Positions 1 to 10,440 of a stretch of DNA of 64,000 nucleotides are shown piece by piece. The translations under genes were made by a program, and so were the position numbers. The notes under the pieces are model-generated. The model worked only from the letters and a program-made list of their open reading frames with translations, did no database searches and was not told the origin of the DNA. Location: the NCBI GenBank assembly GCA_958298945.1, contig OY282608.1:12315933-12379932 (forward strand), given 5' to 3'. Position 1 is the stretch's first letter, and each line of letters starts with the position of its first letter. This DNA is from Atherix ibis. Lineage: Eukaryota; Arthropoda; Insecta; Diptera; Athericidae.

Positions 1-2439
1 TTGTTTTGTTAGTTTTTTGGTTTGTTGGCTTGTTGGTTTGTTCGTTTGTTGGTTTGTTGGTTACTTGGTTTGTTGGTTTGTTGGTTTGTTGGTTTGTTCG
101 TTTGTCGGTTTGTTGGTTTGTTGTTTTGTTGGATTGGTGGCTTGTTGGTATGTTGGTTTGTTGGCTTGTTGGTTTGTTTGTGTGTTTGTTTGTTGGTTTG
201 TTGGTTTGTTGGTTTGTTGGTTTGTTAGTTTGTTTGTGTGTTTGTTTGTTGGCTTGTTGGCTTGTTGGTTTGTTGGTTTGTTGGTTTGTTGGCTTGTTGC
301 TTTGTTCGTTTTTTGGTTTGTTGGCTTGTTGGTTTGTTCGTTTGTTGGTTTGTTGGTTACTTGGTTTGTTGGTTTTTTGGCTTATTGGCTTGTTGGTTTG
401 TTGGTTTGTTCGTTTGTCGGTTTGTTGGTTTGTTGTTTTGTTGGATTGGTGGCTTGTTGGTATGTTGGTTTGTTGGCTTGTTGGTTTGTTGGGTTTTTGG
501 TTTGTTGGTTTGTTGGTTTGTTGGTTTGTTAGTTTGTTTGTGTGTTTGTTTGTTGGCTTGTTGGCTTGTTGGTTTGTTGGTTTGTTGGTTTGTTGGCTTG
601 TTGCTTTTTTCGTTTTTTGGTTTGTTGGCTTGTTGGTTTGTTCGTTTGTTGGTTTGTTGGTTACTTGGTTTGTTGGTTTGTTGGTTTGTTGGTTTGTTGG
701 TTTGTTGGTTTGTTGGTTTGTTCGTTTGTTGGTTTGTTGGTTTGTTCGTTTGTTGGTTTGTTGGTTTGTTGGTTTGTTGGCTTGTGGGCTTGTTGGTTTG
801 TTGGTTTGTTGACTTGTTGGTTTGTTGGTTTGTTGGCTTGTTGGTTTTGTTGGCTTGTTGGTTTGTTGGTTTGTTGGCTTGTTGGTTTGTTTCTTTGTTG
901 GTTTGTTGGTTTGTTGGTTTGTTGGCTTGTTGGTTTTTTGGTTTTTTGGTTTGTTGGTTTGTTGGTTTGTTGGCTTGTTGGTTTGTTGGTTTGTTGGTTT
1001 GTTGGTTTGTAGGTTTGTTGGTTTGTTGGTTTGTTGGTTTGCTGGCTTGTTGGTTTGTTGGTTTGTTGGTTTGTTCGTTTGTTGGTTTGAAGGTTTGTTG
1101 GTTTGTTGGCTTGTTGGCTTGTTGGTTTGTTGGTTTGTTGGTTTGTTGGTTTGTTGGCTTGTTGGTTTGTTGGTTTTTTTTGGTTTGTTGGTTTGTTGGT
1201 TTGTTGGTTTGTTGGTTTGTTGGTATGTTGGTTTGTTCGTTTGTTGGTTTGTTGGTTGTTTGGTTTGTTGGTTTGTTGGTTTGTTGGTTTGTTGGTTTGT
1301 TGGTTTGTTGGCTTATTGCCTTGTTGGTTTGTTAATTTGTTCGTTTGTTGGTTTGTTGGTTTGTTGTTTTGTTGGATTGTTGGCTTGTTGGTTTGTTGGT
1401 TTGTTGGCTTGTTGGATTGTTGGTTTTTTGGTTTGTTGGTTTGTTGGTTTGTTGGTTTGTTGGTTTGTTGGTTTGTTGGTTTGTTGGTTTGTTGGTTTGT
1501 TGGTTTGTTGGTTTGTTGGTTTGTTGGTTTGTTGGTTTGTTGGTTTGTTGGTTTGTTAGTTTGTTGGTGTGTTTGTTTGTTGGCTTGTTGGCTTGTTGGT
1601 TTGTTGGTTTGTTGGTTTGTTGGTTTGTTGGTTTGTTGGTTTGTTGCTTTGTTTGTGTTTTGGTTTTTTGGCTTGTTGGTTTGTTCGTTTGTTGGTTTGT
1701 TGGTTACTTGGTTTGTTGATTTGTTGGTTTGTTGGTTTGTTGGTTTGTTGGTTTGTTCGTTTGTTGGTTTGTTGGTTTGTTGGTTTATTGGTTTTTTGGT
1801 TTTGTGGGTTTGTTGGTTTGTTGGTTTGTTGGTTTGTTGGTGTGTTGGTTTGTTGGTTTGTTTGTTTGTTGGTTTGTTGGTTTATTGGTTTGTTGGTTTG
1901 TTGGTTTGTTGGTTTGTTGGTTTGTTGGTTTGTTGGCTTGTTGGTTTGTTGGCTTGTTGGCTTGTTGGTTTGTTCGTTTGTTGGATTGTTCGTTTGTTGG
2001 TTTGTTGTTTTGTTGGTTTGTTGGCTTGTTGGCATGTTGGTTTATTGGGTTGTTGGCTGTTTGGTTTGTTGGTTTGTTGGCTTGTTGGTATGTTGGTTTG
2101 TTGGTTTGTTGGTTTGTTGGTTTGTTGGTTTGTTGGTTTGTTCGTTTGTTGGTTTATTGGTTTGTTGGTTTGTTGGTTTGTTGGTTTGTTGGTTTGTTGG
2201 TTTGTTGGTTTGTTGGTTTGTTGTTTTGTTGGTTTGTTGGCTTGTTGGCATATTGGTTTATTGGTTTGTTGGCTTTTTGGTTTATTGGTTTGTTGGCTTG
2301 TTGGTATATTGGTTTGTTGGTTTGTTGATTTGTTGGCTTGTTGGCATGTTGGTTTATTAGTTTGTTGGCTTTTTGGTTTATTGGTTTGTAGGCTTGTTGG
2401 TATGTTGGTTTGTTGGTTTGTTGGTTTGTTGGTTTGTTC

Positions 2440-2603
2440 GTTTGTTGGTTTGTTGGTTTGTTGGTTTGTTGGTTTGTTGGTTTGTTGGTTTGTTGGTTTG
2501 TTGGTTTGTTGGTTTGTTGGTTTGTTGGTTTGTTGGTTTGTTGGTTTGTTGGTTTGTTGGTTTGTTGGTTTGTTGGTTTGTTGGTTTGTTGGTTTGTTGG
2601 TTT
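2440..2603 (+). repeat. Pure GGTTTGTT tract, about 20 units
   Basis: Between a TTCG variant ending at 2,439 and a TTTCTTGG variant at 2,604 the octamer is uninterrupted. The matching position in unit A4 (12,882-13,073) is also pure but longer, so the tract length has changed between copies. Confidence 0.9.
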
Positions 2604-2609
2604 CTTGGT

Positions 2610-3825
2610 TTGGTGGTTTGTTGGCTTGTTGGTTTGTGTGGTTGTTGGCTTGTTGGTTTGTTGGTTTGTTCGTTTGTTTATTTGTTGGTTTATTGGTTTG
2701 TCGGTTTGTTGTTTTGTTGGTTTGTTGGTTTGTTGGTTTGTTGGTTTGTGGTTTTTTTGGCTTGTTGGTTTGTTGGTTTGTTGGTTTGTTTGTTTGTTGG
2801 TTTGTTGGCTTGTTGGTTTGTTGGTTTGTTGGTTTGTTGGTTTGTTGGTTTGTTGGTTTGTTGGTTTGTTGGTTTGTTCGTTTGTTGGTTTGTTGGTTTG
2901 TTGGTTTGTTGGTTTGTTGGCTTGTTGGTTTGTTGGTTTGTTGGTTTGTTGGTTTGTTGGCTAGTTAGTTTGTTGGTTTGTTGGTTTGTTGGTTTGTTCA
3001 TTTTTTGGTTTGTTGGTTTGTTGGTTTGTTGGTTTGTTGGCTTGTTGGTTTGTTCGTTTGTTGGCTTTTTGGTTTGTTGGTTTGTTGGTTTGTTCGTTTT
3101 TTGGTTTGTTGGTTTGTTGGCTTGTTGGTTTGTTGGTTTGTTGGTTGTTTGGTTTGTTGGTTTGTTGGTTTGTTGGTTTGTTGGTTTGTTGGCTTATTGG
3201 CTTGTTGGTTTGTTGGTTTGTTCGTTTGTTGGTTTGTTGGTTTGTTGTTTTGTTGGATTGTTGGCTTGTTGGTTTGTTGGTTTGTTGGCTTGTTGGTTTG
3301 TTGGTTTTTTGGTTTGTTGGTTTGTTGGTTTGTTGGTTTGTTGGTTAGTGGGTTTGTTGGTTTGTTGGTTTGTTGGTTTGTTGGTTTGTTGGTTTGTTCG
3401 TTTGTTGGTTTGTTGGTTTGTTGGTTTGTTGGTTTGTTGGTTTGTTGGTTTGTTGGTTTGTTGGTTTGTTGGTTTGTTGGTTTGTTGGCTTGTTGGTTTG
3501 TTGGTTTGTTGGTTTGTTGGTTTGTTGGTTTGTTGGTTTGTTGGTTTGTTTGTTTGTTGGTTTGTTGGTTTATTGGTTTGTTGGTTTGTTGGTTTGTTGG
3601 TTTGTTGGTTTGTTGGTTTGTTGGTTTGTTGGTTTGTTGGCTTGTTGGCTTTTTGGTTTGTTGGTTTGTTGGTTTGTTGGTTTGTTGGTTTGTTGGTTTG
3701 TTGGTTTGTTGGTTTGTTGGTTTGTTGGTTTGTTGGTTTTTTGGTTTGTTGGTTTGTTGGTTTGTTGGTTTGTTGGTTTGTTGGCTTGTTGGCTTGTTGG
3801 TTTGTTGGTTTGTTGACTTGTTGGT
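2610..3825 (+). repeat. Low-variant octamer stretch inside A1
   Basis: This stretch is mostly consensus octamers with scattered variants. They include GTTCATTTTTTGG at about 2,998 (the same string recurs at about 22,470, 22,790 and 24,935) and a CTTATTGG/TTGTTTTGTTGGATTG string near 3,190-3,260 that recurs across the window. Apart from this I see no gene or other feature in it. Confidence 0.8.
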
Positions 3826-4354
3826 TTGTTGTTTTGTTGGCTTGTAGGTTTGTTGGTTTGTTGGTTTGTTGGTTTGTTTCTTTGTTGGTTTGTTGGTTTG
3901 TTGGTTTGTTGGTTTGTTGGCTTGTTGGTTTTTTGGTTTGTTGGTTTGTTTCTTTATTGGTTTGTTGGTTTGTTGGGTTGTTGGTTTGTTGGTTTGTTGG
4001 TTTGTTGGCTTGTTGGTTTGTTCGTTTGTTGGCTTTTTGTTTTGTTGGTTTGTTGGTTTGTTAGTTTTTTGGTTTGTTGGTTTGTTGGTTTGTTGGTTTT
4101 TTTGGTTTGTTGGTTTGTTGGCTTATTGGCTTGTTGGTTTGTTGGTTTGTTCGTTTGTTGGTTTGTTGGTTTGTTGTTTTGTTGGATTGTTGGCTTGTTG
4201 GTTTGTTGGTTTGTTGGCTTGTTGGTTTGTTGGTTTTTTGGTTTGTTGGTTTGTTGGTTTGTTTGTGTGTTTGTTTGTTGGCTTGTTGGCTTGTTGGTTT
4301 GTTGGTTTGTTGGTTTGTTGGTTTGTTGGTTTGTTGTTTTGTTAGTTTTTTGGT
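3826..4354 (+). repeat. TTTCTTTG block, copy 1
   Basis: Two TTTCTTTG variants lie exactly 72 bp apart (C at 3,880 and 3,952), preceded by GTAGGTTTG and followed by GGCTTTTTGTTTTG and then a TTTTTTGG/CTTATTGG string. The same arrangement with the same 72-bp spacing occurs at 31,808/31,880, 57,187/57,259 and 61,963/62,035. The block is thus one of four dispersed copies. Related but less complete versions lie near 7,260, 10,020, 35,590 and 51,220. Confidence 0.85.
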
Positions 4355-7300
4355 TTGTTGGCTTGTTGGTTTGTTCGTTTGTTGGTTTGTTGGTTACTTG
4401 GTTTGTTGGTTTGTTGGTTTGTTGGTTTGTTCGTTTGTCGGTTTGTTGGTTTGTTGTTTTGTTGGATTGGTGGCTTGTTGGTATGTTGGTTTGTTGGCTT
4501 GTTGGTTTGTTGGGTTTTTGGTTTGTTGGTTTGTTGGTTTGTTGGTTTGTTGGTTTGTTAGTTTGTTTGTGTGTTTGTTTGTTGGCTTGTTGGCTTGTTG
4601 GTTTGTTGGTTTGTTGGTTTGTTGGCTTGTTGCTTTGTTCGTTTTTTGGTTTGTTGGCTTGTTGGTTTGTTCGTTTATTGGTTTGTTGGTTACTTGGTTT
4701 GTTGGTTTTTTGGCTTATTGGCTTGTTGGTTTGTTGGTTTGTTCGTTTGTCGGTTTGTTGGTTTGTTGTTTTGTTGGATTGGTGGCTTGTTGGTATGTTG
4801 GTTTGTTGGCTTGTTGGTTTGTTGGGTTTTTGGTTTGTTGGTTTGTTGGTTTGTTGGTTTGTTAGTTTGTTTGTGTGTTTGTTTGTTGGCTTGTTGGCTT
4901 GTTGGTTTGTTGGTTTGTTGGTTTGTTGGCTTGTTGCTTTTTTCGTTTTTTGGTTTGTTGGCTTGTTGGTTTGTTCGTTTGTTGGTTTGTTGGTTACTTG
5001 GTTTGTTGGTTTGTTGGTTTGTTGGTTTGTTGGTTTGTTGGTTTGTTCGTTTGTTGGTTTGTTGGTTTGTTCGTTTGTTGGTTTGTTGGTTTGTTGGTTT
5101 GTTGGCTTGTGGGCTTGTTGGTTTGTTGGTTTGTTGACTTGTTGGTTTGTTGGTTTGTTGGCTTGTTGGTTTTGTTGGCTTGTTGGTTTGTTGGTTTGTT
5201 GGCTTGTTGGTTTGTTTCTTTGTTGGTTTGTTGGTTTGTTGGTTTGTTGGCTTGTTGGTTTTTTGGTTTTTTGGTTTGTTGGTTTGTTGGTTTGTTGGCT
5301 TGTTGGTTTGTTGGTTTGTTGGTTTGTTGGTTTGTAGGTTTGTTGGTTTGTTGGTTTGTTGGTTTGCTGGCTTGTTGGTTTGTTGGTTTGTTGGTTTGTT
5401 CGTTTGTTGGTTTGTAGGTTTGTTGGTTTGTTGGCTTGTTGGCTTGTTGGTTTGTTGGTTTGTTGGTTTGTTGGCTTGTTGGTTTGTTGGTTTTTTTTGG
5501 TTTGTTGGCTTATTGCCTTGTTGGTTTGTTAATTTGTTCGTTTGTTGGTTTGTTGGTTTGTTGTTTTGTTGGATTGTTGGCTTGTTGGTTTGTTGGTTTG
5601 TTGGCTTGTTGGATTGTTGGTTTTTTGGTTTGTTGGTTTGTTGGTTTGTTGGTTTGTTGGTTTGTTGGTTTGTTGGTTTGTTGGTTTGTTGGTTTGTTGG
5701 TTTGTTGGTTTGTTGGTTTGTTGGTTTGTTGGTTTGTTAGTTTGTTGGTGTGTTTGTTTGTTGGCTTGTTGGCTTGTTGGTTTGTTGGTTTGTTGGTTTG
5801 TTGGTTTGTTGGTTTGTTGCTTTGTTTGTGTTTTGGTTTTTTGGCTTGTTGGTTTGTTCGTTTGTTGGTTTGTTGGTTACTTGGTTTGTTGATTTGTTGG
5901 TTTGTTGGTTTGTTGGTTTGTTCGTTTGTTGGTTTGTTGGTTTGTTGGTTTGTTGGTTTTTTGGTTTGTGGGTTTGTTGGTTTGTTGGTTTGTTGGTTTG
6001 TTGGTTTGTTGGTTTGTTGGCTTGTTTGTTTGTTGGTTTGTTGGTTTATTGGTTTGTTGGTTTGTTGGTTTGTTGGTTTGTTGGTTTGTTGGTTTGTTGG
6101 CTTGTTGGTTTGTTGGCTTGTTGGCTTGTTGGTTTGTTCGTTTGTTGGATTGTTCGTTTGTTGGTTTGTTGTTTTGTTGGTTTGTTGGCTTGTTGGCATG
6201 TTGGTTTATTGGGTTGTTGGCTGTTTGGTTTGTTGGTTTGTTGGCTTGTTGGTATGTTGGTTTGTTGGTTTGTTGGTTTGTTGGTTTGTTGGTTTGTTGG
6301 TTTGTTCGTTTGTTGGTTTATTGGTTTGTTGGTTTGTTGGTTTGTTGGTTTGTTGGTTTGTTGGTTTGTTGGTTTGTTGGTTTGTTGTTTTGTTGGTTTG
6401 TTGGCTTGTTGGCATATTGGTTTATTGGTTTGTTGGCTTTTTGGTTTATTGGTTTGTTGGCTTGTTGGTATATTGGTTTGTTGGTTTGTTGATTTGTTGG
6501 CTTGTTGGCATGTTGGTTTATTAGTTTGTTGGCTTTTTGGTTTATTGGTTTGTTGGCTTGTTGGTATGTTGGTTTGTTGGTTTGTTGGTTTGTTGGTTTG
6601 TTGGTTTGTTGGTTTGTTGGCTTGTTGGTTTGTTGGTTTTTTGTTTTGATGGTTTGTTGGTTTGTTGGTTTGTTGGTTAGTGGGTTTGTTGGTTTGTTGG
6701 TTTGTTGGTTTGTTGGTTTGTTGGTTTGTTCGTTTGTTGGTTTGTTGGTTTGTTGGTTTGTTGGTTTGTTGGTTTGTTGGTTTGTTGGCTTGTTGGTTTG
6801 TTGGCTTGTTGGTTTGTTGGCTTGTTCGCTTGTTGGTTTGTTCGTTTGTTGGATTGTTCGTTTGTTGGTTTGTTGTTTTGTTGGTTTGTTGGCTTGTTGG
6901 CATGTTGGTTTATTGGGTTGTTGGCTGTTTGGTTTGTTGGTTTGTTGGCTTGTTGGTATGTTGGTTTGTTGGTTTGTTGGTTTGTTGGTTTGTTGGTTTG
7001 TTGGTTTGTTCGTTTGTTGGTTTATTGGTTTGTTGGTTTGTTGGTTTGTTGGTTTGTTGGTTTGTTGGTTTGTTGGTTTGTTGGTTTGTTGTTTTGTTGG
7101 TTTGTTGGCTTGTTGGCATATTGGTTTATTGGTTTGTTGGCTTTTTGGTTTATTGGTTTGTTGGCTTGTTGGTATATTGGTTTGTTGGTTTGTTGGCTTG
7201 TTGGCATGTTGGTTTATTAGTTTGTTGGCTTTTTGGTTTATTAGTTTGTTGGCTTGTTGGTTTGTTTCTTTGTTGGTTTGTTGGTTTGTTGGGTTGTTGG

Positions 7301-7677
7301 TTTGTTGGTTTGTTGGTTTGTTGGCTTGTTGGTTTGTGCGTTTGTTGGCTTTTTGTTTTGTTGGTTTGTTGGTTTGTTGGTTTGTTAGTTTTTTGGTTTG
7401 TTGGTTTGTTGGTTTGTTGGTTTTTTTGGTTTGTTGGTTTGTTGGCTTATTGGCTTGTTGGTTTGTTGGTTTGTCGTTTGTTGGTTTTTTGGTTTGTTGT
7501 TTTGTTGGATTGTTGGCTTGTTGGTTTGTTGGTTTGTTGGCTTGTTGGTTTGTTGGTTTTTTGGTTTGATGGTTTGTTGGTTTGTTTGTGTGTTTGTTTG
7601 TTGGCTTGTTGGCTTGTTGGTTTGTTGGTTTGTTGGTTTGTTGGTTTGTTGGTTTGTTGTTTTGTTAGTTTTTTGGT
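4355..7677 (+). repeat. Family A higher-order unit A2 (about 3.32 kb)
   Basis: A2 follows A1 marker by marker: GGTTACTTGG at 4,394, 4,690 and 4,994, eight T at 5,491-5,498, and CTTATTGCC at 5,509. The distance between the T8 run and CTTATTGCC is 18 bp, but it is 138 bp in A1, A3 and A4. A2 therefore lacks exactly 120 bp (15 octamers) there. It also carries an internal duplication: the variant string around GTTGGGTTGTTGGCTG appears at about 6,206 and again at about 6,910, 704 bp apart. Confidence 0.85.
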
Positions 7678-10440
7678 TTGTTGGCTTGTTGGTTTGTTCG
7701 TTTGTTGGTTTGTTGGTTACTTGGTTTGTTGGTTTGTTGGTTTGTTGGTTTGTTCGTTTGTCGGTTTGTTGGTTTGTTGTTTTGTTGGATTGGTGGCTTG
7801 TTGGTATGTTGGTTTGTTGGCTTGTTGGTTTGTTGGGTTTTTGGTTTGTTGGTTTGTTGGTTTGTTGGTTTGTTGGTTTGTTAGTTTGTTTGTGTGTTTG
7901 TTTGTTGGCTTGTTGGTTTGTTGGTTTGTTGGTTTGTTGGCTTGTTGCTTTGTTCGTTTTTTGGTTTGTTGGCTTGTTGGTTTGTTCGTTTGTTGGTTTG
8001 TTGGTTACTTGGTTTGTTGGTTTTTTGGCTTATTGGCTTGTTGGTTTGTTGGTTTGTTCGTTTGTCGGTTTGTTGGTTTGTTGTTTTGTTGGATTGGTGG
8101 CTTGTTGGTATGTTGGTTTGTTGGCTTGTTGGTTTGTTGGGTTTTTGGTTTGTTGGTTTGTTGGTTTGTTGGTTTGTTAGTTTGTTTGTGTGTTTGTTTG
8201 TTGGCTTGTTGGCTTGTTGGTTTGTTGGTTTGTTTGTTTGTTGGCTTGTTGCTTTGTTCGTTTTTTGGTTTGTTGGCTTGTTGGTTTGTTCGTTTGTTGG
8301 TTTGTTGGTTACTTGGTTTGTTGGTTTGTTGGTTTGTTGGTTTGTTGGTTTGTTGGTTTGTTCGTTTGTTGGTTTGTTGGTTTGTTCGTTTGTTGGTTTG
8401 TTGGTTTGTTGGTTTGTTGGCTTGTGGGCTTGTTGGTTTGTTGGTTTGTTGGCTTGTTGGTTTGTTTCTTTGTTGGTTTGTTGGTTTGTTGGTTTGTTGG
8501 TTTGTTGGCTTGTTGGTTTTTTGGTTTTTTGGTTTGTTGGTTTGTTGGTTTGTTGGCTTGTTGGTTTGTTGGTTTGTTGGTTTGTTGGTTTGTAGGTTTG
8601 TTGGTTTGTTGGTTTGTTGGTTTGCTGGCTTGTTGGTTTGTTGGTTTGTTCGTTTGTTGGTTTGTAGGTTTGTTGGTTTGTTGGCTTGTTGGCTTGTTGG
8701 TTTGTTGGTTTGTTGGTTTGTTGGCTTGTTGGTTTGTTGGTTTTTTTTGGTTTGTTGGTTTGTTGGTTTGTTGGTTTGTTGGTTTGTTGGTATGTTGGTT
8801 TGTTCGTTTGTTGGTTTGTTGGTTGTTTGGTTTGTTGGTTTGTTGGTTTGTTGGTTTGTTGGTTTGTTAGTTTGTTGGCTTATTGCCTTGTTGGTTTGTT
8901 AATTTGTTCGTTTGTTGGTTTGTTGGTTTGTTGTTTTGTTGGATTGTTGGCTTGTTGGTTTGTTGGTTTGTTGGCTTGTTGGATTGTTGGTTTTTTGGTT
9001 TGTTGGTTTGTTGGTTTGTTGGTTTGTTGGTTTGTTGGTTTGTTGGTTTGTTGGTTTGTTGGTTTGTTGGTTTGTTGGTTTGTTGGTTTGTTAGTTTGTT
9101 GGTGTGTTTGTTTGTTGGCTTGTTGGCTTGTTGGTTTGTTGGTTTGTTGGTTTGTTGGTTTGTTGGTTTGTTGCTTTGTTTGTGTTTTGGTTTTTTGGCT
9201 TGTTGGTTTGTTCGTTTGTTGGTTTGTTGGTTACTTGGTTTGTTGGTTTGTTGGTTTGTTGGTTTGTTGGTTTGTTGGTTTGTTCGTTTGTTGGTTTGTT
9301 GGTTTGTTGGTTTGTTGGTTTTTTGGTTTGTGGGTTTGTTGGTTTGTTGGTTTGTTGGTTTGTTGGTTTGTTGGTTTGTTGGTTTGTTTGTTTGTTGGTT
9401 TGTTGGTTTATTGGTTTGTTGGTTTGTTGGTTTGTTGGTTTGTTGGTTTGTTGGTTTGTCGGCTTGTTGGTTTGTTGGCTTGTTGGCTTGTTGGTTTGTT
9501 CGTTTGTTGGATTGTTCGTTTGTTGGTTTGTTGTTTTGTTGGTTTGTTGGCTTGTTGGCATGTTGGTTTATTGGGTTGTTGGCTGTTTGGTTTGTTGGTT
9601 TGTTGGCTTGTTGGTATGTTGGTTTGTTGGTTTGTTGGTTTGTTGGTTTGTTGGTTTGTTGGTTTGTTCGTTTGTTGGTTTATTGGTTTGTTGGTTTGTT
9701 GTTTTGTTGGTTTGTTGGTTTGTTGGTTTGTTGGTTTGTTGGTTTGTTGTTTTGTTGGTTTGTTGGCTTGTTGGCATATTGGTTTATTGGTTTGTTGGCT
9801 TTTTGGTTTATTCGTTTGTTGGCTTGTTGGTATATTGGTTTGTTGGTTTGTTGGTTTGTTGGCTTGTTGGCATGTTGGTTTATTAGTTTGTTGGGTTTTT
9901 GGTTTATTGGTTTGTTGGCTTGTTGGTATATTGGTTTGTTGGTTTGTTGGTTTGTTGGCTTGTTGGCATGTTGGTTTATTAGTTTGTTGGCTTTTTGGTT
10001 TATTGGTTTGTTGGCTTGTTGGTTTGTTTCTTTGTTGGTTTGTTGGTTTGTTGGGTTGTTGGTTTGTTGGTTTGTTAGTTTGTTGGCTTGTTGGTTTGTG
10101 CGTTTGTTGGCTTTTTGTTTTGTTGGTTTGTTGGTTTGTTGGTTTGTTAGTTTTTTGGTTTGTTGGTTTGTTGGTTTGTTGGTTTTTTTGGTTTGTTGGT
10201 TTGTTGGCTTATTGGCTTGTTGGTTTGTTGGTTTGTTCGTTTGTTGGTTTGTTGGTTTGTTGTTTTGTTGGATTGTTGGCTTGTTGGTTTGTTGGTTTGT
10301 TGGCTTGTTGGTTTGTTGGTTTTTTGGTTTGTTGGTTTGTTGGTTTGTTTGTGTGTTTGTTTGTTGGCTTGTTGGCTTGTTGGTTTGTTGGTTTGTTGGT
10401 TTGTTGGTTTGTTGGTTTGTTGTTTTGTTAGTTTTTTGGT
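7678..10440 (+). repeat. Family A higher-order unit A3 (about 2.76 kb)
   Basis: A3 shares the anchor, the T8 run (8,741-8,748) and CTTATTGCC (8,879) with the other A units, in the same order. It is shorter mainly because the 704-bp internal duplication of A2 is absent and the low-variant stretch is reduced. It ends with a partial TTTCTTTG block near 10,025-10,330. Confidence 0.85.

Larger units (their letters stand above)
22..4354 (+). repeat. Family A higher-order unit A1 (about 4.33 kb)
   Basis: This is the first and longest of four tandem units that start with the same variant string, containing TTCGTTTG followed by GGTTACTTGG. The anchors are at 22, 4,355, 7,678 and 10,441. Internal markers shared with the other units are a run of eight T at 1,174-1,181, the string CTTATTGCC at 1,312 with TTAATTTG just after it, and a GTTGGCATG/GTTGGGTTG stretch around 2,020-2,060. 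A1 differs from A2-A4 by about 1 kb of extra, nearly pure octamers after about 2,440 and by the 3.8-4.35 kb TTTCTTTG block. The window begins 21 bases before the anchor, so an earlier copy may lie to the left. Confidence 0.85.
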
